This document shows positions 9,289 through 18,423 of a DNA stretch of 64,000 bases, piece after piece. The notes beneath the pieces were generated by a model, which was not told where the DNA came from, ran no database searches, and saw only the letters and a program-made list of their open reading frames with translations. The first letter of the stretch is position 1, and each line of letters starts with the position of its first letter. The position numbers were made by a program, and so were the translations under genes. Source of the DNA: Gephyromycinifex aptenodytis (GTDB taxonomy: Bacteria > Actinomycetota > Actinomycetes > Actinomycetales > Dermatophilaceae). Location: assembly GCF_012277275.1 (NCBI RefSeq), contig NZ_CP051155.1, positions 2,294,001 through 2,358,000 on the forward strand. The letters are read 5' to 3'.

Positions 9289-9753
9289 ATGGCCCGTTTC
9301 ACGATTCGTCTGAACACTGACCTGGACACTGCCGAGGCGTGGCGTCGCCTCTGGGATCTTGACGCCCATAGCGAGCTCATCCCCTTGACCCGGTTGAGCG
9401 GGGACGGGACGGGGGGCCGCCAACTGCAACCCGGCGACTGTTTCATCGCCCGCACCGGGATCGGTCCAATCGGCGTGGACGATGTCATGCAGGTGCGCGC
9501 CTTCGACGCGCCTGCCCCGGGAGAACCGGCCCGCGCCGAGGTCGTCAAGACCGGGCGGATGATCCGGGGCCGTATCGAGGCTGAGCTGCGCGGGAGGTCG
9601 GGGGGTTCAGAGCTGGTGTGGACCCAGGAGATCGGGATAGCCGGCCTTCCTGCCGCTCTGGATCCGGTGGTCGCCGCGGTTGCTACCGCGGCCTACGGCA
9701 GCGTCCTGAAACGTTTGCTGGCACGTTCCCCGGCCGAGGGCAGCAAGAGCTGA
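9289..9753 (+). CDS. SRPBCC-superfamily (polyketide cyclase/START-like) protein
   Basis: 154 residues from the ATG at 9289, which begins MARFTIRLNTDLDTAEAWRR, a typical first strand and helix of the SRPBCC fold. An upstream in-frame start would add 23 low-complexity residues and was not used. The family forms a helix-grip pocket for lipids or other hydrophobic ligands. The C-terminal amphipathic helix (about 124-148) fits. No catalytic residues can be assigned and no substrate is evident. It stands alone between the fhaA operon and a tRNA gene. Confidence 0.7.
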   Translation: MARFTIRLNTDLDTAEAWRRLWDLDAHSELIPLTRLSGDGTGGRQLQPGDCFIARTGIGPIGVDDVMQVRAFDAPAPGEPARAEVVKTGRMIRGRIEAELRGRSGGSELVWTQEIGIAGLPAALDPVVAAVATAAYGSVLKRLLARSPAEGSKS

Positions 9754-9926
9754 GCGCGACGCCAGCAGCCCGGACCGGACCTGTTCGCGCAGTTCACGTC
9801 GCAGTCACTCGCTCGCGTTGAGCATTCTCGCGGGCCGTCAACGACGCTGCGCGCCCGTCGCGCTGGGACGTGGTTCCGACCCCGGTTTGGCACATCGGGC
9901 CCCTGTCTGGCACGCTTACCTGGCGC

Positions 9927-10013
9927 GCGCGAGTGGCGGAATAGGCAGACGCGCACGGTTCAGGTCCGTGTGCCCGAAAGGGCGTGGGGGTTCAACTCCC
10001 CCCTCGCGCACCA
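9927..10013 (+). tRNA. leuT: tRNA-Leu (anticodon CAG)
   Basis: The acceptor stem GCGCGAG (9927-9933) pairs with CTCGCGC (10003-10009), followed by A and an encoded CCA (10011-10013). The anticodon stem CACGG/CCGTG encloses loop TTCAGGT with anticodon CAG at 9961-9963. A long variable arm CCCGAAAGGG marks a class II (Leu/Ser) tRNA, and the T arm GGGGGTTCAACTCCCCC is present. It lies just past the fhaA operon, where mycobacteria also have a tRNA-Leu. Confidence 0.97.
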
Positions 10014-10066
10014 AAGGTTGTTCGTGAATCTCACCCAGTGGGGTCTGCGACAACCTGGCAGGACAT

Positions 10067-10100
10067 GAAGGGCTGGCTCCCAAACGGGCGTCAGCCCTTC
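10067..10100 (+). terminator. Hairpin after tRNA-Leu
   Basis: GAAGGGCTG (10067-10075) pairs with CAGCCCTTC (10092-10100) around a 16-base loop, 54 bases after the tRNA. There is no long T run, as is common for terminators in high-GC actinomycetes. Confidence 0.6.
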
Positions 10101-10473
10101 GTCGTTGCCCGGAGGTGGTAGAGCAACTGTCGCTGCGCGATAGTCAACTCCCGCGGCAGGCGAACGCAAGCCTCACCTACGGCGATGGCAACGAGGAATC
10201 CATCGACGATGGACAAGGCGGATACCTCGGCGATCGGCAGTTAATACGACCCGTGGCGCATCGAAACCTTGCTTCAGGGGTCTAACGCCGACCCACGAAA
10301 CACACTTCTCCTGGTCGGCTGCGCAGTGACGGTGCAGTCGCTTCAGTGAGATCACAGCGCCCGATGAACACGCTGGGCTCTTTCACCCGACTCCGGCTCC
10401 TTAGATGTCATCCTCTACGGGAAGGAGAGGGAGAACCCCTTCACTCGAGCTCTGCACAACCCAGGAGGACCGG
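10101..10473. other. Intergenic region upstream of permease/dipeptidase pair
   Basis: 373 bases without a convincing gene. It should contain the promoter of the permease gene, and an AGGAGG ribosome site lies at about 10463. No integrase, att-like repeat of the tRNA 3' end or riboswitch-like fold was recognised, although a tRNA 3' end is a common integration target. Confidence 0.5.
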
Positions 10474-11901
10474 ATGGCTGACCTCAAAAAATCGCTGGGG
10501 TTCTTCCAGCTGCTGGCGTTGGGAGTCGCCGGCGTCATCGGGTCGAGTTGGATCTACACGAACTCGGCATTCTTCACCAAGTACGGCGCGGGCGGCATGA
10601 TTTTCGGCCTGCTGTTGGGCACAGCCCTTGCGGCGTGCGTCGCACTGGCGTACTCGGAGCTCACCTCGCTGTTTCCCCGAGCCGGGGGGGAGGTTGTCTA
10701 CGCGTACACGATTCTGGGCCGCGCCTTCGGTTTCGTCACGGGATGGCTGCTCATCGGGGCCTATATGTCGAGCACGGCGTTCTATGTGACGGCGTTCGGG
10801 TTGCTGCTGGGTAAGTTTATGCCAGTCATGGATCAATATCCGCTGTATTCGATCGCGGGTGAAGCAGTGACGGCACCGGTCCTGCTTGCCGGGGTCATCC
10901 TCACGCTGTTGATCTTCGCGCTCAACTGGTTCGGCGTCGAAGTGGGCGGGCAGGTCCAAGTGATCCTCTTCGCGACGATGATGGTCATTGGCCTGGCGCT
11001 GATCACCGTGGGGCTTGGCGCGGGATCGCCGTCGAACTTCTGGCCGCCGTACCGACCCGACCAGAACGCGGTGGCCGACACGCTTCGCTTCGTCGTTCCA
11101 GGAATGACATACATGGCCGGCTTCGGTCTCGTCGCGGTCCTTGCCGAGGACGCCAATCTTCCGCCTAAGAAAATCGCCAGCGCGGTCGTCCTCACGGTCC
11201 TCACCGCGGGAGCTTTCTACTCGCTGGTGTTGCTGTCCAGCGCCTGGGTGCTGCCGTGGGAGCAAGTCGCCCAGATGGACCTCGGCACTATTGATGCCTT
11301 CCGTGTCGCCGGCTTCCCTCTGCTTGGCTGGGGTGCGTTCGCCGTTGCCATTCTCGGTCTCCTGACCAGCTTCCTCGGCCTGTTCATCGCGACCTCCCGC
11401 ATCGTGGTGGCGATGGGTCGTGCTGGTCTGCTGCCCGCGAGCCTGGCTGAGGTGCACGCGGGTTCGGGCGTGCCGCGTCGGGCGCTCGTGTTCGTTGCCA
11501 CGGTCACTCTTGCTCTGGGATGGCTGGGCAAGGGGGCTGTCGTCTGGTTCCTCGACACCGGCGGTATCTATCTCGGACTCGTGTGGATCCTCGTCGTCAC
11601 CGCTAAATACGCACTGCCCAAGAAGTACCCACACCTGGCATCCAAGCGCCGGTTCAACGCTTCCTGGGTGCCTGCGGTCGGCGCTCTCGGCGCCGCAGCC
11701 ATCATCGTGCTGACTCTGCTGCCCAACACGAACATGGCCCTGGTGTGGCCCGCTGAATACATCATCCTTGCGATGTGGCTCATCATCGGTGGGATTCTGT
11801 TTGCTGTTTCGGCCAAGGTGCCTCGTGACCGTGCTCTCGATGCTCTGCTCGGGGAGTACAAGGAGACCCTTGATGCAGATCGGTCCTCGGTAACGGAATG
11901 A
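10474..11901 (+). CDS. APC-superfamily amino-acid permease
   Basis: 475 residues from ATG 10474, which has AGGAGG about 6 bases upstream. About twelve hydrophobic helices are visible. Helix 1 carries GVAGVIGSSWIY, matching the unwound glycine-rich substrate site of the amino acid-polyamine-organocation superfamily, and a consensus loop follows (FPRAGGEVVYAYTILG). The substrate cannot be read from sequence. Its stop overlaps the start of the VanX-type dipeptidase gene by 4 bases, so the two are almost certainly co-translated. It may import the amino acids or peptide products handled by that enzyme. Confidence 0.85.
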   Translation: MADLKKSLGFFQLLALGVAGVIGSSWIYTNSAFFTKYGAGGMIFGLLLGTALAACVALAYSELTSLFPRAGGEVVYAYTILGRAFGFVTGWLLIGAYMSSTAFYVTAFGLLLGKFMPVMDQYPLYSIAGEAVTAPVLLAGVILTLLIFALNWFGVEVGGQVQVILFATMMVIGLALITVGLGAGSPSNFWPPYRPDQNAVADTLRFVVPGMTYMAGFGLVAVLAEDANLPPKKIASAVVLTVLTAGAFYSLVLLSSAWVLPWEQVAQMDLGTIDAFRVAGFPLLGWGAFAVAILGLLTSFLGLFIATSRIVVAMGRAGLLPASLAEVHAGSGVPRRALVFVATVTLALGWLGKGAVVWFLDTGGIYLGLVWILVVTAKYALPKKYPHLASKRRFNASWVPAVGALGAAAIIVLTLLPNTNMALVWPAEYIILAMWLIIGGILFAVSAKVPRDRALDALLGEYKETLDADRSSVTE

Positions 11902-12596
11902 AACAGTTGTTGTCGGCGCCGGATCCCGCCCTACTCGAGGTCATCCCGCAATGTCGCCCGTTGCCCATTCCCGCGGGGGAGGACGCGCTCGATGCTGTGG
12001 TCGCGGGTGAGAATAACGACCCTCTCATCACCATCCCCAGCGGTATCCCCACGCGTCACGTCTACGAGGAAATGAACTTTGCGACCAATCCGCCGCAGAT
12101 GGCGCTGAGAGCGTCAGTCACGGAGAAAATCCTGGCGGCTCGGGCTTCGCTACCGCCGGAGTTCGACTTGGTTGTCCTCGACGGTTGGCGCACGCTCCAG
12201 TTTCAGGGCGAGTTGCTCCAGCACTACGAAAAGATGCGGGGAGGCAGCCTGGACGGATATGTATCTGCCCCAGATTCTCCCAACCGCATCCCGCCACACC
12301 CTACGGGTGGAGCCGTAGATCTCACCCTGACCTACCGGGGTGTGCCTCTTGCCATGGGCTCGGACTTCGATGTGTTCGAAGAAGAGGCCCACGTGCGCGC
12401 ATTCGAGGACCTTCCCGCGGATGCACCACCCGAACAGCAAGTGGTGGCGGCATTGCGCCGATTGCTGGCGCAGGTACTCACCGACCAGGGTTTTGCTCCC
12501 TATCCGTGGGAGTGGTGGCATTGGTCGTACGGAGAGCAGCGATGGGCTGCGCAATACGGGCACGCTCGTACTTTGTTCGATGTGATTGCGGCGTAG
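11898..12596 (+). CDS. D-alanyl-D-alanine dipeptidase family (VanX/DdpX-like)
   Basis: 232-residue zinc dipeptidase. The VanX-type set is complete: R98 in DGWRT, zinc ligands H134 and D141 in HPTGGAVD, catalytic E205 and zinc ligand H208 in EWWHW. VanX cleaves D-Ala-D-Ala. In species without vanHA, such enzymes (DdpX type) are thought to recycle or scavenge the dipeptide, and no ligase or lactate dehydrogenase gene is near. No signal peptide is seen, so it is probably cytoplasmic. Overlap with the permease gene suggests uptake followed by hydrolysis. The exact substrate is not proven. Confidence 0.85.
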   Translation: MKQLLSAPDPALLEVIPQCRPLPIPAGEDALDAVVAGENNDPLITIPSGIPTRHVYEEMNFATNPPQMALRASVTEKILAARASLPPEFDLVVLDGWRTLQFQGELLQHYEKMRGGSLDGYVSAPDSPNRIPPHPTGGAVDLTLTYRGVPLAMGSDFDVFEEEAHVRAFEDLPADAPPEQQVVAALRRLLAQVLTDQGFAPYPWEWWHWSYGEQRWAAQYGHARTLFDVIAA

Positions 12597-12806
12597 CCGC
12601 TGCGTGCGTGCGTAGTTCACGGCAACGGTAGAGCCCCGCAGCAGACGGTCGCATCGCCCACCGGCGACCCCGCCAGCCGCCGACCCGCACAGGTGGCAGG
12701 TCCGGTGGCGCTCCCCTGCCAGTAGCGTGGGCGGCCTCACCACTCACGAGCAGACCTGCTGACCGGAGCGCACCGTGCCCCGCGCCATCCAGGCCGAGGA
12801 GACGCG

Positions 12807-14186
12807 ATGAAGTACATCCCGGAGCCGTTCAAGATCAAGATGGTCGAACCCATCCGCATCACCACGGAGCAGGAACGTCGCGAAAAGATCGCCCAGGCCC
12901 ACTACAACGGCTTCAGTCTGCGGGCCGAAGACGTCTACATCGACCTGCAGACCGACAGCGGCACCGGGGCCATGAGCGACTCGCAGTGGGCGGCCATGTT
13001 GCGCGGGGACGAGTCCTACTCCGGTGGGCGCAGTTACTACCAACTCTTGGACAACGCCCGCGACATCTTCGGCTACGAGTGGATCCAGCCGGTGCACCAG
13101 GGGCGGGCCGCCGAGAAGGTGCTCTTCCCCGTCCTCATTGAGGAGCGGGGCCAATTCGTCATCTCCAACACCTTCTTCGACACCACCCGGGCGCATGTGG
13201 CGCTCGCCGGCGGCCACCCGATCGACTGCGTCTGCCCTGAGGGTCTCGACTCCGGCCTGGACGCGCCCTTTAAAGGCGACATGGACCTAGAGGCCCTGGA
13301 GCGTCACATCGACGAGCGTGGCGCCGAGAACATCGCCGGCATCGTCATGACCATCACGAACAACTCCGTCGGTGGTCAACCGGTCTCGATGGCGAACATG
13401 AAAGCCACCGCGGCCATCGCCAAGAGACACGGCTTGCCGGTAGTCATCGACGCGGCCCGGTTCGCCGAGAACGCCTTCTTCATCAAGGAGCGGGAAGCAG
13501 GCTACGCCGAGGTCTCCACGCGGGACATCACGCGCGAGTTCTTCTCCTACGCCGACATCTTCACCATGAGCGCCAAGAAAGACGCCATCACCAACATGGG
13601 CGGCCTGCTCGGTGTGCGCGAAGAGGGTGAGCACGTCCCGGACGTGAAGTCGCTGGTCATCTCCGGGGAGGGCTACGTCACCTACGGCGGGCTGTCCGGG
13701 CGTGACCTGGCTGCCTTGGCTGTCGGTCTGGTCGAGGGCCTGGACGAGGACTACCTGCGTTACCGGGTCGGGCAGGTCGCCTACCTTGCGGCGCGCCTGG
13801 ACGAGTACGGCATCCCCTATCAGCGTCCCGCCGGTGGGCACGCCGTCTTCGTCGATGCGGGCCGTCTGCTGCCGCACATCCCCTGGCATCAGTACCCGGG
13901 CCACGCTCTGGCCGTCGAGCTCTACGTCGAGGCGGGGATCCGCAGCTGTGACATCGGATCGTTCCTGATGGACCGAGACCCTGAGACGGGTGAACAGCAG
14001 CAGGCCCCCCTGGAGTTCACTCGTCTGGCGATTCCCCGCCGCACCTACACCCAAGCCCACCTGGATGTCATCGCCGAAGCGCTCGGTCACATCCAGGCCC
14101 GGGCAGATCAGGTGAAGGGGTACGAGATCATCTGGGAGCCCAAGGTGCTGCGCCACTTCACCGCCAAGCTCCGCCCCGTCGACTGA
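12807..14186 (+). CDS. tnaA: Tryptophanase (tryptophan indole-lyase)
   Basis: PLP enzyme splitting L-tryptophan to indole, pyruvate and ammonia; 459 residues. The PLP lysine is K258 in MSAKKDA. The choice between tryptophanase and the related tyrosine phenol-lyase rests on three sites: D125 in NTFFDTT, the IGS in RSCDIGS where phenol-lyases have an arginine (MERG), and H450 in VLRHFTAKL. All three match E. coli TnaA. The ATG has an AGGAG site 5-6 bases upstream. An aromatic-type permease gene follows after 11 bases, the classical tna arrangement. I found no TnaC-like leader peptide in the 210 bases upstream. Confidence 0.9.
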   Translation: MKYIPEPFKIKMVEPIRITTEQERREKIAQAHYNGFSLRAEDVYIDLQTDSGTGAMSDSQWAAMLRGDESYSGGRSYYQLLDNARDIFGYEWIQPVHQGRAAEKVLFPVLIEERGQFVISNTFFDTTRAHVALAGGHPIDCVCPEGLDSGLDAPFKGDMDLEALERHIDERGAENIAGIVMTITNNSVGGQPVSMANMKATAAIAKRHGLPVVIDAARFAENAFFIKEREAGYAEVSTRDITREFFSYADIFTMSAKKDAITNMGGLLGVREEGEHVPDVKSLVISGEGYVTYGGLSGRDLAALAVGLVEGLDEDYLRYRVGQVAYLAARLDEYGIPYQRPAGGHAVFVDAGRLLPHIPWHQYPGHALAVELYVEAGIRSCDIGSFLMDRDPETGEQQQAPLEFTRLAIPRRTYTQAHLDVIAEALGHIQARADQVKGYEIIWEPKVLRHFTAKLRPVD

Positions 14187-14197
14187 AGAGATCACAC

Positions 14198-15649
14198 ATG
14201 AGCACGCAGCAACATCCCCCAGGTAGGCCGCAGCCAGCACGAGAACCGGCACTGAACACGGGGCTGCGCCGCGACCTGGAAAATCGGCACATCCAGATGA
14301 TCGCGCTGGGCGGCGCCATTGGTACCGGCCTGTTCTACGGCTCGGCCACCAGCGCACGAATCGCCGGACCGGCCGTCCTGCTCACCTACGCCATCGGCGG
14401 CCTGGCGATCTTCTTCATCATGCGCGCCCTGGGTGAGATGTCTTGGCACACACCGGTCTCCGGGGCTTTCAGTTATTACGCGACGAAGAACTGGGGGCGC
14501 TTCCCCGGGTTCTTCTCCGGGTGGAACTACTGGTTCAACTACATCTTCGTCTCCATGGCGGAGCTGTCCGTGGTTGGGATCTACGTCAACTTCTGGTTCC
14601 CGCAGATCGCTCCGGGTGTCACCGCCGCGGTCTTCCTCGTGCTCATCACGCTGATCAACCTGGTCAACGTCAAGGCCTACGGAGAGTTCGAGTTCTGGTT
14701 CGCGATTATCAAGGTCGTGGCGATCATCGCGATGATCGTGCTCGGACTGGCGATCATGGCCGGTTTCGGCCCGCGACCGGCCACCGGGGTGAGCAACCTG
14801 TGGTCCCACGGCGGGTTCCTACCCAACGGACTATGGGGGATGCTCAGCGCCCTCGTCGTCGTCATGTTCGCCTTCGGCGGGGTCGAGCTGATCGGCACCA
14901 CCGCGGGGGAGGCCGCCGACCCGCGAACCACGATCCCCAAGGCGATCAATCAGGTCGTCTACCGAATCCTCATCTTCTACATCGGTGCGCTGTTCGTGAT
15001 CTTCGCTCTGGTTCCGTGGAATCAGCTCGACGACGAACACAGCCCTTTCGTGCTCATCTTCGACAACCTCGGCATTCCGGCCGCCGCCGGCATCCTCAAC
15101 CTCGTCGTGCTCACCGCGGCGGTCTCGGCGTACAACAGCGGTCTCTACAGCAACGGCCGGATGCTCTACAGCTTGGCGTTGCGTGGCGACGCCCCCCGGT
15201 TCCTGGCCCGGTTGAACCGCAGCGGCGCCCCCTACGTCGGGGTGCTGGTCTCCTCAGCCGTGACGGCGTTAGCGGTGGTGCTGGTGTTCCTCATGCCGGG
15301 CAAGGTGTTCGCTGTGCTGGTGCCGGTCGCGCTGATGGCCGGGATCCTGAACTGGTCGATGATCCTCATCACCCAGATGCTGTTCCGGCGCAGGATAGGC
15401 CCGCAGGCAGTGGCCCAGCTCGGCTTCCGGATGCCGTTCTACCCGTACAGCAACTACATCGTGCTCGCCTTTCTGGGGTTCGTCGTTTTCGTCATGACCA
15501 CTCAGGAGAGCAGTCGGTTCACGCCCTTGTACGGACTGGCGTGGGTGGGGGTCGTCGCGGCCGGTTACGCCATCCGCGCCCGCCGCGGCGGCGAGCCACA
15601 CGACCAAGTGGATGAAGGAGCCCAAGCCGGTCACGGGTTGCCGGACTGA
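14198..15649 (+). CDS. AroP/PheP-type amino-acid permease, probably for tryptophan
   Basis: 483 residues with about twelve membrane helices. The N-terminal signature GLRRDLENRHIQMIALGGAI followed by GTGLFYGSA is typical of the amino acid transporter family that includes AroP, PheP and LysP. The start is 11 bases after tnaA, so it belongs to the same transcript and most likely supplies tryptophan to the lyase. Family and membrane location are secure. Specificity is inferred from the neighbour. Confidence 0.88.
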   Translation: MSTQQHPPGRPQPAREPALNTGLRRDLENRHIQMIALGGAIGTGLFYGSATSARIAGPAVLLTYAIGGLAIFFIMRALGEMSWHTPVSGAFSYYATKNWGRFPGFFSGWNYWFNYIFVSMAELSVVGIYVNFWFPQIAPGVTAAVFLVLITLINLVNVKAYGEFEFWFAIIKVVAIIAMIVLGLAIMAGFGPRPATGVSNLWSHGGFLPNGLWGMLSALVVVMFAFGGVELIGTTAGEAADPRTTIPKAINQVVYRILIFYIGALFVIFALVPWNQLDDEHSPFVLIFDNLGIPAAAGILNLVVLTAAVSAYNSGLYSNGRMLYSLALRGDAPRFLARLNRSGAPYVGVLVSSAVTALAVVLVFLMPGKVFAVLVPVALMAGILNWSMILITQMLFRRRIGPQAVAQLGFRMPFYPYSNYIVLAFLGFVVFVMTTQESSRFTPLYGLAWVGVVAAGYAIRARRGGEPHDQVDEGAQAGHGLPD

Positions 15650-15760
15650 ACCAGAACAGGCCAGTACGGGCCACCGTGGGCCCGGTGGGGGCGGCGTGCC
15701 GGCCCGGCCGGTCCTACCGTGGGTAGGGAGCTGACCTGCCCACGATTGAAAGAGGTCGAG

Positions 15761-16057
15761 ATGACGGAAACCCTTGACGTTCGTGTGACGCATGCACCCG
15801 AGAAGAACCGGTACGAAGCTCGAGTCGGCTCGGAGCTGGTCGGATTCGCCGAATACGTGCTGGACGGCGACGTCGCCACCATGACGCACACCGAGACCGA
15901 CCCTGCCTTCGAGGGCAAGGGCGTCGGTTCGGCCCTGGTGCGTGGGGCGCTGGATCACCTGCGCGTACATGGCCGCTCGGTACGGCCGCAGTGCTGGTTC
16001 GTGGCTTCCTGGATCGAGCGCCACGAGGACTACGCCTCGATGCTCGCAACCTCCTGA
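15761..16057 (+). CDS. GNAT-fold N-acetyltransferase-like protein (YjdJ/NATD1 type)
   Basis: 98 residues from the ATG at 15761, preceded by AGAGGTCGAG. The short acetyl-CoA-binding core is visible: a strand THTETDPAFEGKGVGSALV containing the Q/RxxGxG-like loop (GKGVGSA), then a helix and the CWFVASWIERH segment. This compact single-domain form is widespread and mostly uncharacterised; bacterial members may acetylate small molecules or proteins. It is a single gene after the tna operon. Confidence 0.78.
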   Translation: MTETLDVRVTHAPEKNRYEARVGSELVGFAEYVLDGDVATMTHTETDPAFEGKGVGSALVRGALDHLRVHGRSVRPQCWFVASWIERHEDYASMLATS

Positions 16058-16165
16058 GACTGGTTGCGCTGCAGCCGAAGCGAATCCACGGCCCAGCCGG
16101 CTCCGGTCGCCGCACGAATGGTTAGGCCCTATCTTGACCGGAGAACTCGTGAGACAGGAGCCGCT

Positions 16166-16396
16166 ATGAGTCAGAACGACGACACCACCGCTGCCGAGAT
16201 GGGAACGGTCGGGCAGGCCGACGCCCCCGACTACTCCCAGACAGAAGAGAACGACATCGACCCCGAGTCGACGGGGGACGACACCAGCGAGGCCGCCCAG
16301 GGCGACACCGAAGCCGACGAGAAGGCTGCCGGCCCTGCTGAGGAGAAAGACCCCGGTAACGGGGACAGCCCCGTCTCGACCGGCGCCGTCGAATAG
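16166..16396 (+). CDS. Small acidic hypothetical protein
   Basis: 76 residues from ATG 16166, with a CAGGAG site upstream. It is almost entirely Asp, Glu, Ala, Gly, Ser and Thr, with only three lysines, and looks disordered. No family is recognised. Similar acidic proteins are common in actinomycetes next to housekeeping genes. A strong hairpin terminator starts 20 bases after the stop. Confidence 0.6.
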   Translation: MSQNDDTTAAEMGTVGQADAPDYSQTEENDIDPESTGDDTSEAAQGDTEADEKAAGPAEEKDPGNGDSPVSTGAVE

Positions 16397-16416
16397 GCAT
16401 CGAATAGGCGAACACA

Positions 16417-16459
16417 GACCAAGCCGGGCGGGGGTTTCACACCCCCGCCCGGCTTGGTC
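16417..16459. terminator. Strong bidirectional terminator
   Basis: Perfect 18-base inverted repeat: 16417-16434 pairs with 16442-16459 around the loop TTTCACA. The sides read GACCAAGCCGGGCGGGGG and its complement. It lies between the acidic-protein gene (plus) and the oleate hydratase gene (minus) and can serve both. Confidence 0.92.
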
Positions 16460-16469
16460 ATTTCCGTGT

Positions 16470-18236
16470 TCAGATCACGCCGTTGCGTTCCAGCAGATCG
16501 CCGAGCACGGTGCGGGCCAGGCGTTTGCGCAGCATCGAGGGCAGGGGGACCTTCTTGCCGTCGCGCATTCGGGCCGTGGCGTTGAGCAGGTCGCGGATGT
16601 CGTAGACGCTGCCCCACACCTCGGGCACGCCCCGGTCGACGCCGAGCAGGGTGTAGACCGCCTCCATGCCGGTGCGCACCGAATACTCCGTGGTGAAGAT
16701 GGTGTCGCGCGGGGTCTCGGCGAACTGACCGAGGAAGGCGAGGTTGGTGGACCCCTGCGGGACGACGTCGGGGCGGTCACCCTTGCGCCGCGGCAGGAAG
16801 AAGCTCGTGATGAACGGCATCATGCACGGCATGCAGACGGCCGAGTTCGCGGCCATATCGGGAATGTCGGCCAGTGGAACACCGATGTGGTAAAGCCACT
16901 CGGCAGTGATCTCCTCGCCGGTGCACTCCCGCATCGGCTTGTGGACGTAGTCGCCCGGACGGTCGGTGAACAGACCGTAAATCCACACGACGAGCTTGTC
17001 CGCCGGTTGGCTCGCGAAGTGCGGTTGCCGGTTGATGGTCCAGGACATCAGCCAGGAGGAGTCCCGCGCGGTGACGATGCCGCCGGTGACGACGCGCCCG
17101 GAGAACGGGTCACGCTTGCAGATCTTCTCCAGGTAGGGCGCGATCCGGTCATCCAGCGTGGTCAGGCTCGCCGACTCCCAGTTCGTCAGATGCGTGGTGG
17201 TGCAGTACTTGTCCGGACGCCCGAAGGAGGGGTCCTGGCGGGCCAGGTTGCGCCACAGCGCCCACGAGCCGCCCTCGTGCACGACGGGGTCGAGCTCGGG
17301 CACGGTGTGGTGGTCGCCCCAACGTGAGTTCTCCACGCAGGAGCCGTTGGTGACGAAGACCAGATCGTTCTCGGTGATGTCGATCCCGCCGGCCTGGCCG
17401 TCGCGGATCCACTCGATGCGGTGTGCGGTTTTGGTGGTCGCTTCCTGACCCTGGCGCGGCGCAGAGTGACGCACCAAGACGTTCGTGACGCGGGTGTCGT
17501 ACTGGAAGACCACGCCCCGCTCCTGCAGCCAGTTCACCATCGGCAGGATGAGCGACTCGTACTGGTTGTACTTGGTGAACTTCAACGCGCTGAAGTCGGG
17601 CAGGCCACCGATGTGGTGGATGAAGCGCTGCAGGTACAGCTTCATCTCCAGGGCGCTGTGCCAGTCTTCGAAGGCGAACATGGTGCGCCAGTACAGCCAG
17701 AAGTTGGACTCCAGGAAGTCCTCACCCAAAACGTCGGTGATCTTCTTGTCTTCGAGGTCTTCGTTGCGGGTGAAGAAGAGCCGCGCCAGGTCCTTCTGCG
17801 CCTTGGTGCTCAGCGTGAACTCACCGTTGGTCTCACCGTCGCGCCCGCGCTCCTTGGTGGCGCGCATGAGCGAGTAATTCGGGTCTTCCTTGTTCAGCCA
17901 GTAGAACTCGTCGAGCACGCTGGCGTCGGGGGTCTCCATCGAGGGGATGGAGCGGAAGAGATCCCACAAGCACTCGAAGTGGTTCTCCATCTCCCGGCCG
18001 CCTCGGATGAGGAAGCCCCGGTTCGGGTCCTCGATGCCGTCGCAGGCGCCGCCGGGTAGGGGAGAGGCCTCCAGGATGGTGATGCGTTCCGGTGCCATCT
18101 GCCCATCTCGGATGAGGAAGACGGCCGCCGCCAGGGAGGCCAGACCGGCCCCGACGAGGTAGGCGGATTTGTCGTCCACGCCCGCGGGCTTGCGCGGCCG
18201 AGCGAAGGCTTCGTAGTTGCCGCTGCTGTAGTACAC
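16470..18236 (-). CDS. ohyA: Oleate hydratase (myosin-cross-reactive antigen family)
   Basis: FAD enzyme adding water to the cis-9 double bond of unsaturated fatty acids, which detoxifies them. It has 588 residues from GTG 18236, with GGAAGGAAA 6 bases upstream. This start gives VYYSSGNYEAFARPRKP, the usual family N-terminus, whereas the open frame runs 93 codons further without support. The FAD fingerprint VGAGLASLAAAVFL lies near residue 30, followed by ASPLPGGACDG and RGGREMENHFECLWDL. Length matches the family. It is divergent from a TetR-type gene that probably represses it in response to fatty acids. Membrane-associated soluble enzyme. Confidence 0.93.
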   Translation of the reverse strand: MYYSSGNYEAFARPRKPAGVDDKSAYLVGAGLASLAAAVFLIRDGQMAPERITILEASPLPGGACDGIEDPNRGFLIRGGREMENHFECLWDLFRSIPSMETPDASVLDEFYWLNKEDPNYSLMRATKERGRDGETNGEFTLSTKAQKDLARLFFTRNEDLEDKKITDVLGEDFLESNFWLYWRTMFAFEDWHSALEMKLYLQRFIHHIGGLPDFSALKFTKYNQYESLILPMVNWLQERGVVFQYDTRVTNVLVRHSAPRQGQEATTKTAHRIEWIRDGQAGGIDITENDLVFVTNGSCVENSRWGDHHTVPELDPVVHEGGSWALWRNLARQDPSFGRPDKYCTTTHLTNWESASLTTLDDRIAPYLEKICKRDPFSGRVVTGGIVTARDSSWLMSWTINRQPHFASQPADKLVVWIYGLFTDRPGDYVHKPMRECTGEEITAEWLYHIGVPLADIPDMAANSAVCMPCMMPFITSFFLPRRKGDRPDVVPQGSTNLAFLGQFAETPRDTIFTTEYSVRTGMEAVYTLLGVDRGVPEVWGSVYDIRDLLNATARMRDGKKVPLPSMLRKRLARTVLGDLLERNGVI

Positions 18237-18321
18237 GATGCGTTTCCTTCCACGGGTCGGGGTGGCACCGATGCGGTGCGCGCCCAGGATGCGCACCGAC
18301 GAAACGGAGCGCGATCTAAAA

Positions 18322-18335
18322 CGGAGCATACTCCG
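18322..18335. promoter_or_regulatory. Palindrome, candidate operator of the TetR-type regulator
   Basis: CGGAG-CATA-CTCCG, a perfect 5-base palindrome between the divergent oleate hydratase and TetR genes. AAACGGAGC also occurs as a direct copy 17 bases earlier (18302-18310 and 18319-18327). Position and symmetry suit a TetR-family operator; binding is inferred. Confidence 0.5.
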
Positions 18336-18423
18336 ATTCGGGCAAGTGCGTCGAGCAGCTACGATGGCCGCAATTGCAGGAGCAAACAGGAAATTCGAGA
18401 GTGCACTCCGGATCGAGGTAGCG

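Noticed and set aside
9927-10100. tRNA-Leu as an integration (att) site
   Set aside because: No integrase and no repeat of the tRNA 3' end were found downstream.
9960-10169. Minus-strand frame over the tRNA-Leu 3' end
   Set aside because: The translation (CARGELNPHALSGTRT) is the well-known false protein read from the complement of a tRNA gene.
12774-12809. 11-codon GTG frame overlapping the tnaA start as a possible leader peptide
   Set aside because: It contains no Trp or other regulatory codon pattern and no ribosome site, so chance is likely.
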